Of a stretch of DNA of 64,000 bases, positions 21,491 to 30,492 are shown one piece after another. This DNA is from Littorina saxatilis (Eukaryota > Mollusca > Gastropoda > Littorinimorpha > Littorinidae). The position numbers and the translations under genes were made by a program. The stretch's first letter is position 1, and each line of letters opens with the position of its first letter. The stretch is taken from assembly GCF_037325665.1 (NCBI RefSeq), contig NC_090253.1:44833058-44897057 (forward strand). Reading direction: 5' to 3'. Under the pieces are notes generated by a model that was not told where the DNA came from, did not search any database, and was given only the letters and a program-made list of their open reading frames with translations.

Positions 21491-21586
21491 CAGTGGAGAA
21501 AATAAACACGGTGTTGTCCCACAGACCAGCCGTTTTCAAAGCCGACGTCAGATTTCCAATGCCTTCGTCCATACACGTCACCATCC
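21491..21586 (-). pseudogene. arylsulfatase B-like exon (MDEGIGNLT)
   Basis: The minus strand reads [20 protein letters not shown] then [12 protein letters not shown], closely matching the arylsulfatase segment before DNGG. The acceptor is TTTCAG and the donor TG/GTAAGG. Phase 1 at both ends fits the exons at 22796-22910 and 11432-11746. This exon itself shows no damage; the gene is broken further downstream. Confidence 0.85.
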
Positions 21587-21950
21587 CTGAAAACAACATC
21601 CCATCCATCGAGAAAAAGAATGTATTCTACATACGTGAGAGAGACCACTCATGAGATAACAATATCGTTCAAACCACACGTGTGTGTATCATGTAAATGA
21701 GGTCGAGTCAAACTAGTCTGGCAGGGACCTGCTTTTTCACTGCTTATGATGCCAAAGTCACCAAGACAAACGTCATTATGGAAACAAACTTTTGCGCCTA
21801 CTGTTTCCCTTGAAAGAGTTTTTAGAACTAACACGTCACGCTACACTTTCTAAAGTGACGTTTCTTTGCTTTGACGTGAAAGATTGCACGAGGCTTTAGA
21901 AAAGATCGAGGTTCCAAATACACGTAAGTACATTAAGTAGGATAAAATGA

Positions 21951-22090
21951 ATACTACATGGCTTGGTGTGTCGTACCAGATTTACACTCGTTGCTTTTTT
22001 AAATATTGAAAATCTCGATTTCGTTCGCAGTTCAATATTTAAAAAACCAACTCGTGTAAATCTGATCAGACACACCAAGCCATGTAGTAT
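21951..22090. repeat. 140-bp hairpin element
   Basis: Two arms of about 58 bp are nearly perfect reverse complements, starting ATACTACATGGCTTGGTGTG and ending CACACCAAGCCATGTAGTAT. They are separated by a loop of about 20 bp. It is non-coding and MITE-like. It lies in an intron of the arylsulfatase remnant. Confidence 0.85.
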
Positions 22091-22439
22091 TATCTATACA
22101 CACAGCCAATCTATTTTATGGATTCCTGACTCACAGTACATTGATAAACGTCATCCAAACTGATATCCTCATACACTTCATGGTCTCTTCGACCTTTACT
22201 CAAGTTTAATGGATTTAAGATGAAGTGGAAAACGGTTTAAACAAAACCTTCAGAGCAACATGAAAATGAGTACAATTTTGTTTTAACCACCATGTAGATG
22301 TAATTCTTTTAGGTTTCCCAAACAACCATTCACAGGTTTTCTCCACAATCCAAGAATTAAACCAAAAGCAATTATACACAAAAACTGAAACAGATATCGG
22401 AGCAAACTGAACTTGTCTGAACGTGTGTCTATCCCACCG

Positions 22440-22790
22440 TCTCTCTGTGTGTCCGTCATTCAGTCAGTCTGGCAGTCGTTCCGTCGGTGCGTATGTCTGT
22501 CGGCTTGTCTCTAAGTCTGTCGGTCCGCCTGTCTGTCGGGTCTGACAGTAAGTCTGTCAGTCGGTCTGTCTGTTTGGCTATCAGCCTGGTTTCTGCTTGT
22601 CTGCTCGTCTGTCTGTCTGTTTGTCTGTCCCATCGTCATTCTGTTTGTCTTTTTGTCCGAGTCTGTCTGTCAGTTCATCTGTCTGTCTGTCTGTCACCCT
22701 ATCTCTAAGTTTCCCTTACATTGTGTCCGTCCGTCTGCATGTCTGTTTGTGTGTCTGTTTGCGTGTGTGTCTGTGTGCCTGTCTGTTGGC
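22440..22790. repeat. degenerate (GTCT)n-rich tract
   Basis: This is about 350 bp of GTCTGTCTGTCGG-like low complexity. The open frames across it are compositional and not genes. It ends next to the donor of the exon at 22796-22910. Confidence 0.85.
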
Positions 22791-22795
22791 TGTAC

Positions 22796-22910
22796 CTGCA
22801 TACGTTCTCCTCTTTGTGTCCTTTATGTCACGGTATTGCTCCTTGTAGTGTTCGGGGACTTCCAACGGACCGTGCACAGACTGGTAGGCCAGGTACAGGA
22901 ATAACGGGCT
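22796..22910 (-). pseudogene. arylsulfatase B-like exon (SVHGPLEVP)
   Basis: The minus strand reads [20 protein letters not shown] then [18 protein letters not shown]. The family has PLFLYLA-QSVH-PL-VP here. The acceptor TACAG and donor CAG/GTACAG are both good. The exon begins in phase 0 and ends in phase 1, fitting its neighbours. Confidence 0.85.
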
Positions 22911-23434
22911 CTGTACAACACACAGTGATGATTAAAACTGTACAATATCGATTGAAAAAGCAACTTACGGGGCAGGATCTTAGGGTGGTTGGTGGAGGAG
23001 GGGGTGTCCTGGGTTCTGTAAGTCCCCCAGCCCAACCCCCCTCTCTTCCCCCCAACCGTTACCCTGTAAATATACTCTTTATTTTCAAGGAGAGATCAAA
23101 AGTCGCCTTTCAAATGCTAAATTTCAACAGCATATGGGGGAGTCAACCTTTAATCTTTGTGTAAATATTGTTTGATATGAAAAACACTGTTCGCGCTGTG
23201 GGAGGAAAGACTGCTACGACGATGACCTCACTGCTCAATGATATAATTATACTTCCCTGCAAGTCTCATAAATCGAGAAATACTTTTTCTGTCTGAAAAT
23301 AAGCACCACACCATGGATCAACCGACTGACCAACAGCCTGATACTTGAGCGCAAAACTGAGGCAAAAAGCAACATAAACTTCTAGTTTTGATTCCTCCTC
23401 AAACGACCTTCACCCTAACGTAACCCTTTCTGAC

Positions 23435-23517
23435 CTTCGTGGAATCATGCGCCATGATGACGTCAGACGCTTTCTGTGTGAAAAGTTGGGCAGAGTAGTG
23501 TCCCGTTTCATTGAAAA
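23435..23517 (-). pseudogene. arylsulfatase B-like exon (YSAQLFTQKA)
   Basis: The minus strand reads FNETGHYSAQLFTQKASDVI then MAHDSTK, matching the arylsulfatase segment just before PLFLYLA. The acceptor is CCCAG and the donor AAG/GTCAGA. Earlier exons, including the one with the catalytic Cys-x-Pro-Ser-Arg, were not found up to the receptor gene. The locus therefore looks 5'-incomplete, unless those exons lie beyond the receptor. Confidence 0.75.
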
Positions 23518-23628
23518 CTGGGTCATACACATACACACACACAGACGCACAAGCTCACACACACACACTCACACACACACACATGCAATTACTTGAAAGC
23601 ACAGTCTCACACACACACACACACACAC

Positions 23629-23794
23629 TGTTATGTTTTCTCTCATCATTCAGACAACAGGAGACAAGATGAATCTGTCAGTTGCACGTTTACTGTCGCC
23701 ATTACAAGCCAGACAGGAAGAGGAAGTACTATATGGTTACTTCCCCTAGACTAATGTCCAGAGGGGTGCACGGACAGATGTGCATAATGCAACA
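23629..23794 (-). repeat. Gypsy 3' LTR
   Basis: This is a 166-bp LTR, starting TGTTATGTTTTCTC in plus orientation and ending ATAATGCAACA. It matches the copy at 28255-28420 by eye throughout. Confidence 0.9.
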
Positions 23795-24015
23795 TCCCCT
23801 TTCGTTTAAAAAAAAAATTAACAACATAGGAACGAAAACGAAAATAGAAGGAAAAGAAATAACAAAACGCGATCGAGAGGGAGATAGAAAACGAGACCGA
23901 GGACGAAAAACGCGACGCGATTGTCGAACGAGATACGCGACGCGATTGTCGAACGAACGAGATGCGACGCGGTGCATTGTCTGTGTACTCCCAAGGGCAC
24001 TTCAGTCATTCAGTG

Positions 24016-27000
24016 TTAATTGTACACAAAGTCTTTCGAACGATTCAATTTGATCTCGCGATTCGAACGGCGTATTGGAATTCGGGAGCTGCATGGTGTA
24101 GTTGGAGCTCCGGAACAGGGTTGAGCGGTGGTCGCCGTCGGTGTCCCTGGCAGGCGGACTTTATCTGGTGATGGTGATGGGCGGACTTTGTCAGGCGATG
24201 CTGCTGGTAGGCCTGGCTCTGAAGGGGTCGTCTTTGTGGACTTCTGGCTGGAGGAGGGAGTTGAAGCAGGGTTGGGATCAGGGACGGCTGCCGCAGGAGG
24301 ATTCAGAGTTTGTCGAAGATGTACTCTGTTCCGGCGGTAGAGTGCGCCGTCAGCTTCAACTTCATAGGAGCGGTCGTCCAATCGTCGAGCGACAACTCCT
24401 TTTTTCCATTTCTTTTCGCCAAGACGAAAGGGTTGCAGTCTGACGGAGTCACCTTCTTCAAGAGTTGGGAGGTCTTTCGAATGTTTGTCAAAGTTTCTCT
24501 TCTGCTTTTTCTGGCTCAGGATCAGCTTGTCCTTTGCTTCGTGGTCGAGTTTGGGCTTTAGGAGCGTCTGAGTGGTGGGGAGGAGTGTTCTTGTACGTCT
24601 ATTCAGGAATCGTTGTGCAGGGCTGGTTCCCGTCGCCTGGCTGGGAGTGTTTCTGTGGTTCAACAGGGCCAAGAACTGATCTCCATCTTGGTTTTTTCGC
24701 AGCAGTGACTTCGCCGTCTTGACGGCCGACTCAGCTTTGCCATTTGCTTTGCTGTTGTATGGGCTTGACGTTCGATGTTCGAAGTCAAGGTCATGCGATA
24801 ATTTCATGAACTTCTCTGAGGTGAACTGCGGACCGTTGTCGCTGATGAGGACACAGGATGAGCCATAACGAGCGAAATGAGCTTTCAGTTTCTTGATGAC
24901 CGTGGTCGACGTTGTGTTTTCTAGACGATCGATTTCCCAGAAGTTGCTGAAGTAGTCAACGGTGACGAGGTAGTTTCGACCTTCAAATTCGAACAGATCA
25001 ACACCAACTTTCTCCCATTGGCGGGATGGGAGGTCATGTGGCATGAGGGACTCGGGTTGATTAGCGCTTTGGAAAGTGCTGCAGACTTCACATGAAGAGA
25101 TGAAGTGCTTTATGTCTCCTGACATTCCGGGCCAGAACAGGCATTCTCTGGCTCTTTTGAGACAGCCATCGATTCCTGAGTGGGTTGAGTGAACGGCAGT
25201 TTTCATTTCATGTCGCATGGAGATGGGAACAACCACACGCTCGCCTTTGAAGATAAGACCGTCTTGAACTGAGATCTCGTCTCGAAAACTGAAGTATGGT
25301 GTCAGTTCTGCAGGCAAGTCTTGTTTTTCTTCTGGCCACCCAGTCATGATGACTTTTTTGAGACGTTGCAGTGTTTCGTCGTCATCTGTAGCGTTTTTCA
25401 GCTTGTCCAGTCTTTCTTGTCTAATTGGAAGGAAGGCTACCATGTTGACAAGCTCAATGTCTTCTTGTTTGCTTGGAGCGTTGATGTATGCTCGAGATAG
25501 GGTGTCGGCCAAGTACATTTCTTTCCCCTTTTTGTAGCGGACGACAATGTCGTAGGCTTGAGCACGGAGCATCATACCTTGTAGACGACGAGGAGCGGCA
25601 GAGAGTGGTTTCTGCAGAATGGCCTCCAGTGGCTTGTGGTCACTTTCTATGTGAACGAGTCGTCCAAACGTGTACTGATGAAATTTTTCGAGTGAGAAGA
25701 CGATCGCCAGCATTTCCTTTTCTATCTGGGCGTATCTTGTCTCAGTTTCCGTCAGAGCACGGCTAGAATACGCTATGGGGCGACCACCTTGCATGAGGAC
25801 GGCGCCAAGCCCAGTTTGACTTGCGTCGCACTGAATGGTCAAGGGCTTTTGAGGGTTGTAGAAGGAAAGGACAGGGGCTTCTGTGACAAGCTTTTGGACA
25901 GTTGTAAAGGCCTTGTCATGAGTGGGTGTCCACGTCCATTCTACATCTTGGCGAGTGAGCTGCCGGATGGGCTCCAGAGTGTCAGACAGTTTTGGTAGGA
26001 ACTTGGAGAGGTAGTTCACGAATCCACAGAAGCGTCGCACGTCTTCAACGTTCTGAGGTTTCGGCATTTTCAGGACAGCTTCGACCTTTTCAGGGTCGAT
26101 CTGTAGTCCTTGACTGGTGATCAGGTGCCCGAGGAAGGATATCTCTTTCTTCTGAAATTCGGCCTTTTCCGGGTTGAGTCTCATTCCGAGGGCTTTGCAG
26201 CGGTTCAGAAGAGCAGTCAGGTTTCTGTCGTGATCTTCAGTAGCAGACTTTTCATCTTCACCTTCACCATAGACGATGATGTCATCAGAGACTCCGATCA
26301 CGCCTCGGAGTCCTTCAAGAGCTTGATCAAGACGTTTCTGGAAGAGTTCGCTGCTCACGGAGGTTCCGAAGGGGACGCGTTTCCACCGGTAACGACCAAA
26401 GGGAGTTTGGAATGTTGTCAGCAGACTTGATTCTTTGTCGAGGTGGACGTGCCAGTAAGCATTTCTCAAATCGAGTTTGGAGAACACCTTTGCGCCCGAG
26501 AGTCTTGGGAGAAGATCTTCCATCACGGGTAACGGGTAGTGTTCTCGCTTGAGGGCCTTGTTGAGGGGGCGCGGATCAATGCAGACGCGCATTTTGCCTG
26601 ATTTCTTCGTAGCGACCACCATTCGGCTGCACCAACTGGTCGGTTCTTCCACGGGAGCGATGATTTCTTCCTTGGTCAGCTTGTGGAGTTCTGCTTCCAC
26701 TTTGGATTTCATTGCGTGAGGGACGCGACAAGATGCAGAGATGACAGGCACAGCATTATCTTCAAGTGTGAAGGTTGCAACCCCAGGTAGGCTTCCCTGG
26801 CTGTCACTGAAGACATCGCTGTAGTCATGAAGAACGTCAGATTTCTCGTCGACTCTTGAGACGCTTTCAAAGTTGTCATAGTTTACAGTGATGAGTCCCA
26901 TTTCTTCACTAAGCTTCTTTCCCAGGAGTGGGGTGAGATTCTCTTTGATGACAATGAATTCAGTCTTGTAGTTGTTTCCATTCCTTGGATTCTTGATGCA

Positions 27001-28065
27001 CAGGTCTGTTTTCCCCAGCGGTTTCAAGACAGTTCCGTTGTAGACATAGAGATTTTTCTTGGTTTCTTTCAGAGCAGCATCCTTGGCGTGCCTTGCGGGA
27101 ATGATATTCACACTTGCACCGCAGTCAACCTGACAGGCGACGGTGTTACCCTGGACGATCATTTTTGCTTTGATGATTTTCTGGGATTGTTCTTGTTGCT
27201 TGCTGTGAACAGCTAACAGTTGCTCAGTGTCAGATTCAGAGTCCGAGTCACAGACGTCGATGCTGTGAAGTTTAGTCTTTTTCTTAGCCATGTTTGTGCA
27301 CTTGAGAGCAAAGTGATTTTTCTTCTGGCACTGCTTGCAGGTCTTACCCCATGCTGGGCACAGTTCTTTCTTCCAGGTGTGAGCTTGGCCACAAAATTTA
27401 CAGGACGTCAGTTTCGGTCTGTTACGGTCACGGTCACGTTCACGATCACGGTGGCTGACACTGCAGGCTTCAGCACCACTTTCATCCACAGCAGAGACTG
27501 AGAGAGATTTGAGTTGTTGGGATGTTGACTCGGCAGCCCGACACATGTGGACACACTTTTCCAGGGTCAACTCGGCTTCCTGCAGCAACTCTTTTCGTGT
27601 GGGGCCATCCTGTATTCCAAGAACAATACGGTCGCGAAGTAAAGTATCTTTGAGACATTCACAAAAGTTGCAAGTGTTGGCCAGTGTGCGCAAAGTAGCT
27701 ATGTAGTCCTCAACATTCTCGTTGGGTTTTTGATCTCTCTTGTTGAAGACATACCTCTCATATGTTTCATTCCTCTTCCCAATGAAATGATCGTCGAAGG
27801 CGTCCATGATTTGTTTCACTGTTGGATTGTCATCCAGTTTCAACCCGTTGTAGACAGTAAGGCCTTCTTGGCCCAGAGTGTGCAAGAAAAGAGCTCTCGA
27901 GTACGGGACATCATCGTCTTTAAGTCGTGAGACAATGCAGTAGTTCTGCCACATTTGCTTGAAGAGTTTCCACTCTTCACACCCTTTCTTCACATTTAGA
28001 GGTGGGGGAGGGTTGACTCTGGCATTGTGGGGACGTTGTGGGTTTGCTGCTGGAGCTTCAGCCAT
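24016..28065 (-). CDS. Gypsy gag-pol polyprotein
   Basis: One uninterrupted frame of about 1,350 codons starts at MAEAPAANPQRPHN. In order it holds a gag capsid-like region, a CCHC-like zinc knuckle, an aspartic protease (VDCGASVNIIP), RT (VSDDIIVYG box), RNase H (QCDASQTGLGAVL), and an integrase with an HHCC-type zinc region and a DDE core (VDYFSNFWEI, SDNGPQFTSEKF). There is no stop between gag and pol, so both would be made as one chain. An upstream extension of the frame lacks family resemblance, so I prefer this Met. Confidence 0.9.
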   Translation of the reverse strand: MAEAPAANPQRPHNARVNPPPPLNVKKGCEEWKLFKQMWQNYCIVSRLKDDDVPYSRALFLHTLGQEGLTVYNGLKLDDNPTVKQIMDAFDDHFIGKRNETYERYVFNKRDQKPNENVEDYIATLRTLANTCNFCECLKDTLLRDRIVLGIQDGPTRKELLQEAELTLEKCVHMCRAAESTSQQLKSLSVSAVDESGAEACSVSHRDRERDRDRNRPKLTSCKFCGQAHTWKKELCPAWGKTCKQCQKKNHFALKCTNMAKKKTKLHSIDVCDSDSESDTEQLLAVHSKQQEQSQKIIKAKMIVQGNTVACQVDCGASVNIIPARHAKDAALKETKKNLYVYNGTVLKPLGKTDLCIKNPRNGNNYKTEFIVIKENLTPLLGKKLSEEMGLITVNYDNFESVSRVDEKSDVLHDYSDVFSDSQGSLPGVATFTLEDNAVPVISASCRVPHAMKSKVEAELHKLTKEEIIAPVEEPTSWCSRMVVATKKSGKMRVCIDPRPLNKALKREHYPLPVMEDLLPRLSGAKVFSKLDLRNAYWHVHLDKESSLLTTFQTPFGRYRWKRVPFGTSVSSELFQKRLDQALEGLRGVIGVSDDIIVYGEGEDEKSATEDHDRNLTALLNRCKALGMRLNPEKAEFQKKEISFLGHLITSQGLQIDPEKVEAVLKMPKPQNVEDVRRFCGFVNYLSKFLPKLSDTLEPIRQLTRQDVEWTWTPTHDKAFTTVQKLVTEAPVLSFYNPQKPLTIQCDASQTGLGAVLMQGGRPIAYSSRALTETETRYAQIEKEMLAIVFSLEKFHQYTFGRLVHIESDHKPLEAILQKPLSAAPRRLQGMMLRAQAYDIVVRYKKGKEMYLADTLSRAYINAPSKQEDIELVNMVAFLPIRQERLDKLKNATDDDETLQRLKKVIMTGWPEEKQDLPAELTPYFSFRDEISVQDGLIFKGERVVVPISMRHEMKTAVHSTHSGIDGCLKRARECLFWPGMSGDIKHFISSCEVCSTFQSANQPESLMPHDLPSRQWEKVGVDLFEFEGRNYLVTVDYFSNFWEIDRLENTTSTTVIKKLKAHFARYGSSCVLISDNGPQFTSEKFMKLSHDLDFEHRTSSPYNSKANGKAESAVKTAKSLLRKNQDGDQFLALLNHRNTPSQATGTSPAQRFLNRRTRTLLPTTQTLLKPKLDHEAKDKLILSQKKQKRNFDKHSKDLPTLEEGDSVRLQPFRLGEKKWKKGVVARRLDDRSYEVEADGALYRRNRVHLRQTLNPPAAAVPDPNPASTPSSSQKSTKTTPSEPGLPAASPDKVRPSPSPDKVRLPGTPTATTAQPCSGAPTTPCSSRIPIRRSNREIKLNRSKDFVYN

Positions 28066-28254
28066 GATAAAGAGTTCAGAGTCTTGTAAATGATGAGATA
28101 AACACACTACACGGGAGATCAACTTGAGATCGGGAACTGCTCCCACTTGCACTGAAGATCGATTCAGAGAAGAGAGGGTTTCTACTCACAGTATCGGAGG
28201 TCAACATTCAGTCAAAATGTCACTGGATACATGATCTGCCACCCGCTGCCACCA

Positions 28255-28416
28255 TGTTATGTTTTCTCTCATCATTCAGACAACAGGAGACAAGATGAAT
28301 CTGTCAGTTGCACGTTTACTGTCGCCATTACAAGCCAGACAGGAAGAGGAAGTACTATATGGTTACTTCCCCTAGACTAATGTCCAGAGGGGTGCACGGA
28401 CAGATGTGCATAATGC

Positions 28417-28420
<4 letters not shown>
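28255..28420 (-). repeat. Gypsy 5' LTR
   Basis: This is the 166-bp partner of 23629-23794. An AC microsatellite follows. The motif TGCAATTACTTGAAAGCACA occurs on both sides of the element (23584 and 28455), so the microsatellite region was already duplicated, or is itself a repeat. Confidence 0.9.
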
Positions 28421-28455
<35 letters not shown>

Positions 28456-28687
28456 GCAATTACTTGAAAGCACAGCCTCATACACACACACACATGCATA
28501 CACACACACATACACACACACATACACCCAGACTCACACATACACACACACGTGCACAAACACACAAGCACACTAGCCGAGGTATGTTTTTTTTGTTTTT
28601 TTAAATAGCAGTTTATTGACATTGTTCTGTTATTATAATTTGATTAGTAGAATCGAGTTATATTTTTCGAATACATACTACAGTCTA

Positions 28688-28870
28688 TTTGCTTCAACAA
28701 ACTATTGACAGTGCTAAGACATAGAAAAAAAGCTAAGACTCTTTGCTTCAACGAACTGTTGACAGTTTAAATTTAGATACAACAGAGTTGAAACACTGTG
28801 CTCCAACAAACCGCTTACAGTTTCAGACAGAGACAGGGGCTGACACCCTTTGTTCCTACACACAGTTTTA
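28688..28870. repeat. degenerate tandem repeat
   Basis: About four imperfect copies of a unit of roughly 60 bp share TTGCTTCAACAAAC and TTGACAGT. It lies just downstream of the receptor gene and could be part of its 3' untranslated region. Confidence 0.5.
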
Positions 28871-28976
28871 ATCAAGAGAAGCAAGCTGAAACTAATGTGT
28901 TGTTGCACACGGTTCTCTCCCTCTTTTGCATTGTGGGCCGCTCATGGCTTCCCTGTCTCATGGAAAGCTGAGTGTC

Positions 28977-29286
28977 TCACACAGATCTATCCTCTTCAGC
29001 AATTTGGGCCAGCACCTGCTTTAAAAGGCGCTCGTCCCGGCCCCGCCTCCGTCTCTCCAGCAGCATGTTGATGGTGTAGAGAAAGGGGTTGAGGGCGGAG
29101 TTGAGCGGCAGCACCAGGATGGCCAGACCAACGCTGACCTCCCCTGGCACGGCCACGCCCCTGGCGGCCAGCAGGCCCAGCAGACCAATGGGGAACCAGC
29201 ACAGGAAGTCGGACAGCGCCACGCTCACCAGGCGGCGAGCGATCCTCAGGTCCGCGGATTTCCTAGAACTGTCCGTGACGGCCACG
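28977..29286 (-). CDS. GRL101-like receptor, last coding exon (TM6-TM7)
   Basis: The minus-strand exon follows acceptor CCAACAG and reads VAVTDSSRKSADLRIARRLV, then helix 6 (SVALSDFLCWFPIGLLGLLA) and helix 7 (ILVLPLNSALNPFLYTI). A basic tail ends EEDRSV and stop. The NPFLY motif is the usual NPxxY end of rhodopsin-type receptors. Phase 2 joins the previous exon so that AG + C gives Ser in NSIDSVAVTD. No damage is visible. Confidence 0.9.
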
Positions 29287-30492
29287 CTGTTGGTTGGAAC
29301 ATAATGGTATTGATAATGTTCACACATTACAGTCAAGACCATAAGATTTTAACTAGATATCTACAACCTCATCCTCTCAGTTTAATATTGTATAAATGTA
29401 TATGTTCACATGTCAACGGCATATTTAAGATGGAGAACAATAATTAAGACATGTATCCTCAGTGCTTTTCTCCCTTGAAATTGGTAAGACGGGGTTTTAG
29501 TGATCAAGTGTGGACTTCTTTACTTTTTTCCAACCTAATGAAAATACAAGAAACAGACAAATGAGAGTAGAAACGTAAAACCCTGAAGTAAACCAACCAT
29601 TCAATCGGTATTGTTTTTTTGTTGTTTTTCTCAGTATAATAATCAAAACTGTTACGAAAATCTCCATGACAACAAGTACAATGTTGTAGTTAGTTCTTTT
29701 TGGGCCATTTGATGCCATTATGTTGATTGGCATCGTGGCGTAAATGTATACTAATGGTTTGAAAAGTGTCAAATACCTTCCTTCTCGTGCAAACACTAAT
29801 GCTAATCAATATAAATTCGTCTAGACTTTAACATGTGATAAGTGCATCCTCAAACTTAGCCCCGTACCACACTTAAAGCAGCTGGCTGTTTTATGTGCAT
29901 ACTGGACATATTTTGCAGCATTGTTCGCAGATTTCAAAAAGCGTGAACTAAAACAAAAATTCCAAAGAAAGCAGCGAGACTATTGATACTATTTGACCAG
30001 TTGTACGGATTCTTTCGCATGTAAACACCTAAACTTCTTCTTCTTCTTCGTTCATGGGCTTAGACTCCCACGTTCACTTATTGTTTTAGCACGAGTGGAT
30101 GTTTACGTGTATGACCGTTTTTACCCCGTCATTCCGGCAAGATACGCCGATTTCGGGTGAGACATCTGGGTATTTTCGTGTTTCTATAATCCACCGAACT
30201 CTGACATGGATCACAAGATCTTTTCCGTGCGCACTTGGTCTTGTGCTTGCGTGAACACACGAAGGGGGTTAAGTCACTAACATGTATGCACATACGTTGA
30301 CCTAGGAGATCGGAAAAATCTCCACTCTTAACCTACCAGGCGGCAGCGACCGGGATTCGAACTCACGACCTCCCGATTAGGAGGCCGACGTCTTACCATC
30401 ACGCCACTACACCCGTCTAAACACCTAAACGAATCTTTTGTGATTAACATGACGGCCTACACGGTAAGGAAGATGACTTAAAACCAACTGAC
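29287..30492 (-). other. last intron of the GRL101-like gene
   Basis: The donor is AG/GTCAGT and the acceptor AACAG. The intron holds a SINE at 30035-30417. A 76-codon ATG frame near 29.5-29.7 kb has two hydrophobic runs, but the region is AT-rich and nothing supports it as a gene. Confidence 0.8.
30035..30417 (-). mobile_element. tRNA-derived SINE in the receptor intron
   Basis: Read on the minus strand it has an A-box-like TGGTAAGACGTCGG, a B box in GTGAGTTCGAATCCC, a body with CAAGACCAAGTGCGCACGG, and a GAAGAAGAAG tail. Perfect 13-bp target copies TAAACACCTAAAC flank it at 30022-30034 and 30418-30430. It belongs to the same family as 32389-32768. Confidence 0.92.

Larger units (their letters stand above)
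23629..28420 (-). mobile_element. Ty3/Gypsy LTR retrotransposon
   Basis: A single long minus-strand gag-pol frame lies between two 166-bp direct LTRs (TGTTATG...GCAACA). Read by eye, the LTRs are identical, so the insertion is young. In element sense a primer-binding-like TGGTGGCAGCGGG follows the 5' LTR, and a purine-rich GAAAGGGGA precedes the 3' LTR. It lies inside an AC microsatellite, and CACAC flanks both sides. It looks whole. The protein resembles the K02A2.6-like group of Ty3/Gypsy elements. Confidence 0.92.

Noticed and set aside
22487-23164. Several overlapping Ser/Val/Cys-rich frames
   Set aside because: They arise from a GTCT-rich tract; the only supported coding part is the minus-strand arylsulfatase exon at 22796-22910.
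29497-29724. 76-codon minus-strand ATG frame with two hydrophobic runs
   Set aside because: It lies inside the receptor intron in AT-rich sequence, with no family likeness; hydrophobic runs are expected from T-rich codons.
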